From Clostridiales bacterium (GTDB lineage Bacteria; Bacillota; Clostridia; Lachnospirales; Lachnospiraceae): a stretch of DNA of 8,567 bases. Below, one piece after another: positions 1 through 7,361 of this stretch. The notes beneath the pieces were generated by a model. The model worked only from the letters and a program-made list of their open reading frames with translations. It searched no databases and was not told where the DNA came from. Every line of letters starts with the position of its first letter. Positions within the stretch are counted from its first letter, which is position 1. The stretch spans positions 1 through 8,567 of the forward strand of contig JAJUHH010000107.1 in assembly GCA_029267975.1 (NCBI GenBank), read 5' to 3'. The position numbers and the translations under genes were made by a program.

Positions 1-680
1 GTACCATCAACGCCATGGTTCAGTCCATTGTTTATGAAATCTACACTACGACTGCCTCCACCACCTTAATTTCAGTGACTGCAATCACCGCTCTGTGGTC
101 CGCAGGCAAAGGTTTTCTGGCGATTATGCAGGGGCTTAACTCCGTTAACGAGATTGAGGAGACTCGAAACGGCTTGTTGCTTCGCGCCTTCTCGGCCCTA
201 TACACGCTGATCTTTGCCATTATGATTATCCTTACTATGGTTTTATTTGTATTTGGCAACCGCTTGTATTACTGGATTGAGCAGAAGCTTCCGATCCTGC
301 GGGATACTGCATTTTTGATCATCAGCCTCAGAACCATTATCGGTTTTATTATCCTGATTATCTTCTTCTTATTTATTTATATTGTGATACCCAATCGGAA
401 ATGCTGTTTTTCCAGCCAGCTTCCCGGAGCAATGCTCTGTTCCGCAGGCTGGATGGGCTTTTCTTACGCATTTTCCTATTACATTGATAACTTCTCTAAC
501 TATGCTTCTACCTACGGAAGCCTGACAGCTGTTGTTCTATTTATGCTGTGGCTTTACTTCTGCATGTACATTCTATTTCTCGGCGCAGAATTTAATCTTA
601 TGTTTGAGAATAAGAACTTTATCCAGAAGATTAAGCTGATCTACAGCAGGCCACTAAAAGAAGCCTCTATTCGTAAATAA
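1..680 (+). CDS. YihY/BrkB-family integral membrane protein, 3' part (5'-truncated by window edge)
   Basis: The reading frame is open from the first bases (first full codon at position 3) and stops at TAA 678-680. About 225 residues are visible, and the family usually runs near 280-300, so roughly the first 60-70 residues lie outside the window. The Met codon at 15 is therefore probably internal. Five or more hydrophobic helices can be seen. The C-terminal family signature is clear: an IPN segment, then LPGAM, an FSYAFSYYIDNFSNYASTYG stretch, then SLTAVVLFMLWLYF and LGAEFN. The YASTYGSL and GAEFN pieces are typical of YihY/BrkB proteins. The E. coli member was once mislabelled ribonuclease BN; the family's function is still unknown, and a cytoplasmic-membrane location is all that can be claimed. 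The 3' end overlaps the opposing SpoIID-like gene by 14 nt and no terminator is visible for it. The family call is firm, the function is not. Confidence 0.9.
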   Translation, partial: TINAMVQSIVYEIYTTTASTTLISVTAITALWSAGKGFLAIMQGLNSVNEIEETRNGLLLRAFSALYTLIFAIMIILTMVLFVFGNRLYYWIEQKLPILRDTAFLIISLRTIIGFIILIIFFLFIYIVIPNRKCCFSSQLPGAMLCSAGWMGFSYAFSYYIDNFSNYASTYGSLTAVVLFMLWLYFCMYILFLGAEFNLMFENKNFIQKIKLIYSRPLKEASIRK

Positions 681-3225
681 AGCCGATCTGTGTTCCTTCA
701 TAGAAGTACTTTACAATCGTTTCATAATCCTCACCGGAATCCGCCAGGGTCTTTACTCCGTTCTGACTCATTCCCACTCCATGGCCATAACCACCGCCTG
801 TTAATGTTATGCTGCTGATTTTACCGCTCTTTTCTTCTTTATCAATGGTGAAAAAGGCACTTGGCAAGAGGCTTAAATTCTCAACCTTACTGCCATCCTG
901 CCTCTCAACTGCAGCCCCAATGGGAGCTAAGAGCAAGCGGATATTATACTCTGTCCTCACCTTAATGGTTTTCTTACTGCCGGTGATTAAAAGCTCGGAG
1001 ATAATTCCACTGCTTTCTCTTTTTAGCACTGAGATATCCACAATATCCCCTACCGTATCCACCGGTATACTTTCATAAATATCATTTCCGCTTGTCTTAT
1101 CCTTACCTGTCTTGGTTTGGATCAGCTGTGGATTCGCATTATAGCGATTGGCCAGGTTCTGGTCGATGGCTTTCCTGATTGTCTTTGCATCTATGGTTAC
1201 TTTCCAGCGGTACCAGTTGAAATCACTGTCTGTAGTAACCACATCCGTTCCCTTAATAAAGCTGCGAAAGCTATCTTCTGAGGACAAATCTTCATATAAG
1301 GCTGCAGGATTACTTTCCGCAGGAACATCCTGAGCATCCCCAGCCATGGTTAGAAGCTTTCCCTCCAGATAAGGGAGCTGTACATCATTAGCCCACACAT
1401 CAGACGCCTTCGCTGTATGTCCGCAGGAGGTGGAAAAATAATAAGCTGTTATAACCTCATCATTATATTCAATGACCTTCCCATAGGTATCTTTTACCGC
1501 CAGGATGGAGTCCTCATTCTCAGGAATATTGTTGTAGACCTGATAACTCACACTATCATCCACATGTGCCCCATATTGGCTTAGGCTATTGGCTAGAAGA
1601 TGACGGTATGCATAGCTTCTTGCACATACTGCCTGAACCTTCAAAGCCTCAAGGCCATAATAGGTGGGCATCTCACTGGGTATTACCGCATACAGATATT
1701 CCTCCAGGGGCAGTTCATTGATCAGCAGTAATCCTTCAGCTTCCTGGGAGATCTCCATGGTTCCCCGGTATTTGGGATTCCCATCATAGCGTTCAATGGA
1801 AAGAAGTTCAATCCTGGCATCCTCCTCTGCCGTCTCAATCTTCACCCTACCCTGTGTAAGCAGCTCATCACCAGGAGCTATGGTAACCTTCTCCCCTTTT
1901 TTATAGGACTTACTTGTATCCTTATTACTGATGGTAAAATCACTGTTTGCTGTAAGCTCTATCTTATCATGATAATACCCCTGATAGCCGTTAGTACGAA
2001 GAATCACACGAATATTCTCGGCCTTGATGCTCTGGGTGATCAAGGCTACACTGATCTTGCCCAGGGATACAACAAAGTCCGTGTTCTCATAACCAACAAG
2101 GATGCTGGTAGTGGGCTCCATGGACATTTTTCCGTAGACACGATATATCTTATAATCCTCTTCCAGAGGTATCTTTCCATAACCTTCAATTTCGATAAAG
2201 TCTTTTCCTGTCTGTAATACCTTTCCTTGGATAACATCCGGCTTCTGCAGGATTTTCACAACTTTACCGTTTTCAATGGTAAGATCACCGATGACCTTTT
2301 CTATATTCTGAGAGAGTCTCGCCTTAGCTGTAAAGCTTCTCTCTATTCCATTGACAAAGACATCAATCTGAGTACCTTCTCCCTTCTCAATCCACAGATT
2401 ATGGATTGCAATGGGTTCTGTTGTCTCATCATAGATATATACCAACTCCTGATCACACACCAGTGCCTTGATCCCTTTGTCCAGGTATTGTGTGATCAGA
2501 TCTTTTTGCTGCTCTCCCTGAACTTCACTGCTGTTTGATTGACCATCTTCTCCCTCTGTATCCTGGGAAGCCTCCTCAGACAAACCTTGCTTCAGCTTAT
2601 TATAGTAAAACACATAATTTGCAGCATAGTCATACATAAGTTTTCCCGTATTTGTAATCATACGGTTTGTCCCATCCTCAGCAGTCTCACTTCCCAGCAC
2701 CAGGAGGGTCTCCTCCTTCAGCTTCTGATCCTCTTCCGGGAGGATAGCAAGCAGTGCCATATAAAGCTCCAGAAAGTCCTGCAGCAACATGTCCCGATCT
2801 GCTTTGGCAAACTCAAAGGATAGTTCGGAATACGCTGCCTGATAGGCAGGCTGATTCATAATCAGCCTGTCGATTAATTCCTTGCACTCCCCATAGGTCA
2901 AGGCCGTCTCGGGAGACTGCTTTACCTCCTGATCTATGAGGCCCATCTTCCATACCGCATTCACAAAGGAATCATACCAACCTGACAGCTCGCTGTTGGA
3001 ATAAGTTATTCCCTTTGTAAGGCTTACCCTTTCCTTACGATCATACTCCAGGTAGCTGAGAAGACGATATGCCTCCGCATGAGTAATCACATCTTCCTGT
3101 AATAGGTTATTCTCCTGTCTCTGCTCATTCTTCTCATTGATCCTTCGAACCACATTTACTGTAAATATTGTGATTACGATAACGATACAAATTCCGATTA
3201 AAATAAGTTTTCCTTTTATATTCAT
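667..3225 (-). CDS. Membrane-anchored SpoIID/LytB-domain protein with SLH-like N-terminus
   Basis: The 852-residue product has a single N-terminal TM or uncleaved signal helix (about residues 5-26). Next come a weak SLH-like region (about 45-125), a Ser/Glu/Gln-rich linker (about 214-242), beta-rich segments (about 255-470), and a split SpoIID domain. The core LPLEEYLYAVIPSEMP (505-520) carries the Glu of SEMP (E518), which aligns with the catalytic Glu of SpoIID lytic transglycosylases. It is followed by EALKVQAVCARSYAYRHL, an STSCGHT motif (598-604) where many relatives have a Gly-Gly pair, and the C-terminal GGGYGHGVGMSQNGVKTLA block (810-828). Such enzymes cleave denuded peptidoglycan glycan strands outside the membrane. 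Classical sporulation SpoIID is about 340 residues, so this is a larger relative and probably not that gene. The ATG start is supported by AGGAG at 3231-3235, 5 nt upstream, and by a promoter at 3270-3299. Its 3' end overlaps the YihY-family gene. Activity is inferred from the motif only. Confidence 0.9.
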   Translation of the reverse strand: MNIKGKLILIGICIVIVITIFTVNVVRRINEKNEQRQENNLLQEDVITHAEAYRLLSYLEYDRKERVSLTKGITYSNSELSGWYDSFVNAVWKMGLIDQEVKQSPETALTYGECKELIDRLIMNQPAYQAAYSELSFEFAKADRDMLLQDFLELYMALLAILPEEDQKLKEETLLVLGSETAEDGTNRMITNTGKLMYDYAANYVFYYNKLKQGLSEEASQDTEGEDGQSNSSEVQGEQQKDLITQYLDKGIKALVCDQELVYIYDETTEPIAIHNLWIEKGEGTQIDVFVNGIERSFTAKARLSQNIEKVIGDLTIENGKVVKILQKPDVIQGKVLQTGKDFIEIEGYGKIPLEEDYKIYRVYGKMSMEPTTSILVGYENTDFVVSLGKISVALITQSIKAENIRVILRTNGYQGYYHDKIELTANSDFTISNKDTSKSYKKGEKVTIAPGDELLTQGRVKIETAEEDARIELLSIERYDGNPKYRGTMEISQEAEGLLLINELPLEEYLYAVIPSEMPTYYGLEALKVQAVCARSYAYRHLLANSLSQYGAHVDDSVSYQVYNNIPENEDSILAVKDTYGKVIEYNDEVITAYYFSTSCGHTAKASDVWANDVQLPYLEGKLLTMAGDAQDVPAESNPAALYEDLSSEDSFRSFIKGTDVVTTDSDFNWYRWKVTIDAKTIRKAIDQNLANRYNANPQLIQTKTGKDKTSGNDIYESIPVDTVGDIVDISVLKRESSGIISELLITGSKKTIKVRTEYNIRLLLAPIGAAVERQDGSKVENLSLLPSAFFTIDKEEKSGKISSITLTGGGYGHGVGMSQNGVKTLADSGEDYETIVKYFYEGTQIGFIYE

Positions 3226-3269
3226 GGCTGCTCCTGTTCCAGGTATGTAATCACCTTTGACCTTAATTC

Positions 3270-3299
3270 ATTATCCCATATGCTAATATATTATGTCAA
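3270..3299 (-). promoter_or_regulatory. Sigma-A-type promoter with extended -10 for the SpoIID-like gene
   Basis: Read on the minus strand, a perfect -35 TTGACA (3299-3294) is followed after 18 nt by GATAAT (3275-3270), five of six matches to TATAAT. A TGG immediately before it (3278-3276) gives the TGN extended -10 element. Predicted transcription would start near 3263, leaving a leader of roughly 35-40 nt before the ATG at 3225 with its AGGAG site intact. This suggests vegetative transcription independent of the ABC operon, which ends at the terminator upstream. It is a sequence match only; no start site has been mapped. Confidence 0.75.
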
Positions 3300-3304
3300 T
3301 GCGG

Positions 3305-3450
3305 CTAATATTCGTACAAGTTCCAAGATATTTTAAACTCCTTATCTGTTATTCCACTCCCATCTGTAGTCATACCCTTCAGCCCTTGGCAATTATTCTG
3401 ACGGTTGCACTTTCACTTAACTGCTTAATTTTTATCGTATAAAAATTTTT
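3305..3450 (-). pseudogene. Possible decayed 3' end of an unrecognised gene, or a 22-codon small ORF
   Basis: Two minus-strand frames abut here. One is open from 3450 and ends at TGA 3381-3379, reading ...QLSESATVRIIAKG. The other begins at ATG 3373-3371 and ends at TAG 3307-3305, reading MTTDGSGITDKEFKISWNLYEY. Between them lies AAGGG-CTG-AAGGG (3387-3375). Removing one 8-nt unit joins the frames as ...IIAKG-MTTDG..., giving about 44 codons without a stop. This would fit a slipped-strand duplication in the tail of a lost gene. Alternatively the second frame is a free-standing 22-residue ORF, but GAAGGG sits too close to its ATG to be a good ribosome site. I do not recognise the product. Short open frames also arise by chance, so the call is weak. 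Confidence 0.2.
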
Positions 3451-3463
3451 CTAAAAATTTCTT

Positions 3464-3492
3464 ATATAAAAAACGCCGCTTTCGCGGCGTTT
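3464..3492 (-). terminator. Rho-independent terminator of the Gld-type ABC operon
   Basis: A perfect 9-bp inverted repeat (3471-3479 with 3484-3492) encloses a 4-nt loop. In minus-strand RNA the hairpin reads AAACGCCGC-GAAA-GCGGCGUUU, a GC-rich stem capped by a GNRA-type tetraloop. Its last three U residues run directly into three more U and then AUAUAAG. It begins 21 nt past the stop codon of the DUF4340 gene, which ends at 3514. In the plus direction the trailing T run is short and interrupted (TTTGCTT), so the signal is directional for the minus strand. Confidence 0.93.
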
Positions 3493-3513
3493 GCTTGTAG
3501 TAGTGTTATCCTC

Positions 3514-5016
3514 TTATGAAGCTTCCTTAAACTCCTGAACAGCCTTTGCTATTTCCTCGATTTTTCTCCTATCTGCAAAGAAGCGGGTCTCGCCATTGCT
3601 TTCTATAATAGCAAAGCTGTCGTTATAAAGATAATAGGAGGCTGATACAGTAGTATTATCATTCAGATAAAAGGTTAGAGTAACATAAGGTTCTGTCAGA
3701 GGTATACTGATCTCTTCCTTAATCTCGGCATCAATCATGGCTGAGATTATGGTCTGGTATACCTTCTTAAATGTAGTCTCCTCTACCGTATTACCATTAT
3801 AGGTATAGGTAGTCTCAACCTCATCTTCCCCTTCATCGTTTTTGGATGTTGTCCGTGTCATAGCCATAGTGTATCTGCTGCCTTGGATATCTGCCTCTAC
3901 CTTATCAACACGATCGATATTCGGAATTAGCACAAAACGATTAAGCAGACCGAAGGTGTCTATATTAATCATCTTATCAATGTCATCCTTATCCATGGTA
4001 TATACTGCCTTGGTACCCTCGATCATGACATAATAGTCTTCCTTCTCATCCAAATTTCCGACGAACAAAGTAAACTCCTTGGGGTCATAGTAGGTCTTTT
4101 CCGTTATCTCTTCCCCGGTCTCAGGATCCGTCTCCGGCTCCTCCAGCTCCTCAGTACGGGTAACGGTATACTCTAGATCAATGGTTGCCATAGGGGTTCC
4201 CAAACCATATTTGCCAAGATCGGCAGCTTTGTAATCCACACAGCTGATATAATCAAAGGAGCTATAATTGCTTTGCAGGGTGGATACTTCAGAGCTGTCA
4301 GCAGTGTAGCCTTCTTTGTAAGGCTTCAGGATATACCATGAATTCAGCTTTGAGCCGCTGCTGTCATAGCGGTGGCCGCTGTCATCATAAAGCAGCTCAA
4401 AATCCTCACCGTCACGCAGATCAATGGTAATATGCTTAATGCTTGCCGCATCTATGGATAAGGTATCCGGTACAGCAGTCATTTCAAGGTTGGAATACTG
4501 AAAGCTGTTACCGATGTAGTTTGCAATCATATAAACCGTATTATCCTCATTTACCATTGCATAGTAGCCGTCACCGGTGCTTACCTTATTCCCCACCTTA
4601 AGGGTTACTGTACTGCCGTCGGCAAGGGTGCCCTGAAGATAAGAGGTCGGTTTGTCCAGACCAAAGTCTGCCAGATTCTCAGGCGCTTCGGTAATCAGCT
4701 TGCTTGCGGTAAGATCATCAATATATCCTATCATGCTGCTCACATGATCCTGATCGATGGGTCTGTCCGGCTCTGCCTCTGACTTCCAGGTATCCCCGTC
4801 TTTTACCAGGATCAGATCCGCATCATCATAGATATAATGCAGTCTGACTAACTGTTCTTGATCTATCATGATGAGTTCGATTTTTTCGCTATCCTTGGTT
4901 GTATCCTCTGAGTCTTCGGGCCGGTTTCTGTACCAATAATAAACACCGATGAGTGCCGCTAATATGACAAGAAGGGAAAGCAGGGTAACTGCATTTCTTT
5001 TCTTTCTTTTTGCCAT
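3514..5016 (-). CDS. DUF4340-domain protein, extracytoplasmic partner of the Gld-type ABC transporter
   Basis: This 500-residue protein starts with a Lys/Arg-rich stretch (KRKKR) and one TM helix (about 10-28), so most of it should lie outside the membrane. The DUF4340 signature is in residues 75-165: TWKSEAEPDRPIDQDHV, then ENLADFGLDKP, then ADGSTVTLKVGNKVSTGDGYYAMV and VYMI. The same order recurs at about 228-350 (WYILKP, DLGKYGLGTP, FTLFVGN, YYVMIEG, VYTM), with a shorter echo at about 418-495. An acidic insert (about 288-305) interrupts the second copy. The function is unknown. DUF4340 genes commonly follow GldG-like genes, which suggests a subunit or accessory of that transporter. The ATG shares its A with the preceding TAA stop (TAATG) and has AAGGAGG at 5031-5025, 8 nt upstream, which implies coupled translation. 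It is the last operon gene, with a terminator right after it. The family is clear; its role is inferred. Confidence 0.88.
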   Translation of the reverse strand: MAKRKKRNAVTLLSLLVILAALIGVYYWYRNRPEDSEDTTKDSEKIELIMIDQEQLVRLHYIYDDADLILVKDGDTWKSEAEPDRPIDQDHVSSMIGYIDDLTASKLITEAPENLADFGLDKPTSYLQGTLADGSTVTLKVGNKVSTGDGYYAMVNEDNTVYMIANYIGNSFQYSNLEMTAVPDTLSIDAASIKHITIDLRDGEDFELLYDDSGHRYDSSGSKLNSWYILKPYKEGYTADSSEVSTLQSNYSSFDYISCVDYKAADLGKYGLGTPMATIDLEYTVTRTEELEEPETDPETGEEITEKTYYDPKEFTLFVGNLDEKEDYYVMIEGTKAVYTMDKDDIDKMINIDTFGLLNRFVLIPNIDRVDKVEADIQGSRYTMAMTRTTSKNDEGEDEVETTYTYNGNTVEETTFKKVYQTIISAMIDAEIKEEISIPLTEPYVTLTFYLNDNTTVSASYYLYNDSFAIIESNGETRFFADRRKIEEIAKAVQEFKEAS

Positions 5017-6467
5017 TATTTCTTCCTCCTTCTTAAGCTAACCCAAATACCGGTTGCTAAGATGGCTGCCGGAACAACGATGATAATAACGATACCCCAC
5101 ATAATGATATCCTGTCCGGTAGGATAGATCAAATCCGCTTCCAGACTCTTGGTAGGTATGGAAATGGTGCTGGTATCGCCTATAAAGTATCCTAAGCTAC
5201 CGGTTAATAAATCAATATTTCCATAGGTAAGCATGCTGTCATCAAAAGTATATTCTGTAGCAAATACAAGCAGATTGGAAGTAGTACCATTATAGCTGTC
5301 ACTGGACAATATACCCAGATTGAAGGGTCCTTCCACATCACCGTTCTGCTTCTCAATTGTTGTATTATAATTTGTCTTAGCATAGGAAGCATCAGAGGTT
5401 GTTAACAGCGGAGTAAAGCTTAGACTGCTTCTTGTGGTATCTGTTGTCAGGATACCTGTACACTGTGCCATAATCACCGGAACATCTCCGCTTCTTACCT
5501 TGGTAGTAATATCACTGCTTTCAATATTAGGAATTAATACGATCGGCTGATATCCCGAACGCATATTGTTATTACCTTCAAATACGATTCCATCCACCAT
5601 CTTTAAACCATAATAATCCAGAATGGACGCAAAGTTCTGAAGTCCTACAGATCTATAGTTTAATGTAACGATTACATTTCCGCCAGCAGTCAGATAATCC
5701 TTGATCATCGTGGTTTCTTCCTCTGAGAGATCAATGGTAGGGCAATTGATATATAAGACAGTGCAGTCCTCAGGAATACTTTCCACAGACATGGTCTGCA
5801 GGTCCTTTATCTCAACATTCATCTTTGATAAGCTTTCTTCAAAAAGAGAACCGGCTTCAGCTTCCCCATGTCCTGATACAGCGTACATTACTGCTGAGTT
5901 TTCACTGGTAACAAACTGAAGGGCGGAAGTAATCTCGCCTTCCACATCGATCCCTGTGGTAGTTGTCTGATAGGTCTGGTAATTAAACTCCGTAACCAGC
6001 ATATCACTGCTTGTAATATATTTAGACTTACCATTGGTATTATTTACAACAATCAGACTATTATTCGAAACAGTCTCATCGGTGTATTCAGAAGCAAATT
6101 GAGGGTAAAGTAAGGGATCCTTGTATTCTACCTTGATATTACCAGACAAGGCTTCGTACTTATCAACAATCTTGGTAAACATCTCCTGCTCCGATCCTGT
6201 CTGTACCATATAGTAAATGGTGATATCATCCTCAATAGATTTCACCAGATCCTTGGTATCCTGGGTCAGGGTATACATATTCTTGGAGCTTAGATCAAAT
6301 TCTATGTTCATGGAGGAAATCATCATATTTACCACCAGAACGATTACTACGACAATTGTAGATAATATTGTCACATAAGCACCGCTGCGAAACTTTCTGC
6401 CTGTAAAGGAGGCTTTCAAACTTCCGGTTCGGCTTACCTTTTCTTCATTCATTGCTTTATTTTTCAC
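5016..6467 (-). CDS. GldG-like ABC transporter auxiliary protein (ABC_transp_aux type)
   Basis: The 483-residue product has one TM helix near the N-terminus (about 31-51), a large extracytoplasmic region, and one C-terminal TM helix (about 454-476) ending in SLRRRKK. This is the topology of GldG-type subunits. After the first helix come SSKNMYTLTQDTKDLVKSIEDDITIYYMV (first part of the family pattern) and the AVSGHGEAE motif at 196-204, characteristic of the ABC_transp_aux domain. A later LTAGGNVIVTLNY resembles the glutamine-amidotransferase-like fold of these domains. The start is GTG at 6467: AAAGGAG (6483-6477) lies 9 nt upstream of it, whereas the next in-frame Met (codon 6) would be about 24 nt away. 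It follows the permease gene by 30 nt and overlaps the next start by one base. In Bacteroidetes GldG acts with GldF and GldA in gliding; here a gliding role is not implied and the substrate is unknown. Confidence 0.87.
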   Translation of the reverse strand: MKNKAMNEEKVSRTGSLKASFTGRKFRSGAYVTILSTIVVVIVLVVNMMISSMNIEFDLSSKNMYTLTQDTKDLVKSIEDDITIYYMVQTGSEQEMFTKIVDKYEALSGNIKVEYKDPLLYPQFASEYTDETVSNNSLIVVNNTNGKSKYITSSDMLVTEFNYQTYQTTTTGIDVEGEITSALQFVTSENSAVMYAVSGHGEAEAGSLFEESLSKMNVEIKDLQTMSVESIPEDCTVLYINCPTIDLSEEETTMIKDYLTAGGNVIVTLNYRSVGLQNFASILDYYGLKMVDGIVFEGNNNMRSGYQPIVLIPNIESSDITTKVRSGDVPVIMAQCTGILTTDTTRSSLSFTPLLTTSDASYAKTNYNTTIEKQNGDVEGPFNLGILSSDSYNGTTSNLLVFATEYTFDDSMLTYGNIDLLTGSLGYFIGDTSTISIPTKSLEADLIYPTGQDIIMWGIVIIIVVPAAILATGIWVSLRRRKK

Positions 6468-6476
6468 CGTATCATT

Positions 6477-6483
6477 CTCCTTT
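6477..6483 (-). promoter_or_regulatory. Ribosome binding site that selects the GTG start of the GldG-like gene
   Basis: Minus-strand AAAGGAG lies 9 nt before GTG at 6467-6465. A nearer ATG (6476-6474 on the minus strand, overlapping the site) opens only MIR and a stop. The in-frame ATG at codon 6 is too distant, so GTG is the best start. Confidence 0.75.
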
Positions 6484-6497
6484 CACTCGATCTGGCA

Positions 6498-7361
6498 TTA
6501 GCTCCATCTCTTCTTCGCAATAACCTGTGTGGTTAAAAATCCGAAGAGGAAGGTGATGCTAAGGTAATAAACAACTGCTGCCACATTAAAGGTAGCATAG
6601 GTAAAGGAATCAAAACGATTGATTACGGAAAGCCAGCCAAGAACTCTGGTCAGAGATCCATCTAATAGGGTAGGCTTAATAAAATATACTGCCGCAAGGG
6701 CTGCTTCTCCCAGGATACCAACCAGAACAGATATGGCGATGTTATGCATCATTAAATATAAGAGCGCACAGATTGCAATCACAACAACAGCATATATCAT
6801 TGCTGTAGATTTATTGCTGGTTGGAACAACACTGGCTATTCCATCCATCAGGATGGTAAGTAAAAATACGATATAAGTTACAACTGCCGCAACCACCTGG
6901 CTCTCCGTCAGAGAGGAGATAAAGAGACCGATGGACAGGTAAGCAGCTCCTAACAGTAAGAAGCCGAAAATACTTGCATAGCCGGAGGCCATAGGAACCG
7001 TACCGTAAAGCTTCATAATCAGCGGGAACAGGCAGGTAATCAGCATGACGATACCGAAGATACTAAATACTGCCAGAAATTTACCCATCACAATACCATT
7101 AGCGGTTACCGGAGAGGTATAGAGCAGCTGGTCCGTCTTCTGCCTATTCTCTTCTGCCATGATTCTCATGGTCAAGAGGGGAACCAATAATACAAACACA
7201 AAAGTAATACTGGATAGGGTATATTCAATATTGGCAGACTGGGACAACAGGTTCTGCACTACAAAGAAAATTCCGACAATCAGCAGGAATACGGAGATAA
7301 ATACATATCCGATCATCGAAGTAAAATAGGAACGTAACTCCTTTTTATATATTGCCAACAT
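6498..7361 (-). CDS. GldF-like ABC-2 type transporter permease
   Basis: This is a 287-residue polytopic membrane protein with no nucleotide-binding motifs, the membrane pore partner of the adjacent ATPase. The N-terminus MLAIYKKELRSYFTSMIGYV and the segment PLLTMRIMAEENRQKTDQLLYTSPVT (61-86) are typical of GldF/ABC-2 permeases, the latter being the amphipathic stretch between helices 2 and 3. Hydrophobic segments lie near residues 17-38, 50-66, 93-118, 127-150, 155-176, 186-206, 208-228 and 257-278. That makes about eight rather than the six usual in the family; the sixth and seventh look like an insertion before the last helix. The gene starts inside the end of the ATPase gene (17-nt overlap), with AAGGAGG at 7377-7371, 9 nt upstream of its ATG. 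Co-translation with the ATPase is likely. Substrate and transport direction cannot be read from the sequence; the ABC-2 fold suggests export. Confidence 0.9.
   Translation of the reverse strand: MLAIYKKELRSYFTSMIGYVFISVFLLIVGIFFVVQNLLSQSANIEYTLSSITFVFVLLVPLLTMRIMAEENRQKTDQLLYTSPVTANGIVMGKFLAVFSIFGIVMLITCLFPLIMKLYGTVPMASGYASIFGFLLLGAAYLSIGLFISSLTESQVVAAVVTYIVFLLTILMDGIASVVPTSNKSTAMIYAVVVIAICALLYLMMHNIAISVLVGILGEAALAAVYFIKPTLLDGSLTRVLGWLSVINRFDSFTYATFNVAAVVYYLSITFLFGFLTTQVIAKKRWS

Noticed and set aside
1969..2823. Plus-strand open frames of 82-103 codons opposite the SpoIID-like gene
   Set aside because: They are shadows of a well-supported minus-strand gene, with no domain signatures or ribosome sites worth noting.
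667..3225. Naming the SpoIID-domain gene spoIID
   Set aside because: At 852 residues with extra modules, a sigma-A-type promoter and no sporulation neighbours, it is a family relative rather than the sporulation gene.
3270..3299. Sporulation sigma-E/sigma-K type promoter using CATATGGG as -10
   Set aside because: The match to the CATA-type -10 is poor, while the sigma-A elements at the same place (TTGACA, TGN, GATAAT) are near perfect.
3441..3460. AAAAATTT repeated 12 nt apart (A/T tract) as a functional repeat or promoter element
   Set aside because: It is simple A/T-rich sequence just past a terminator, and no paired -35/-10 hexamers can be placed around it.
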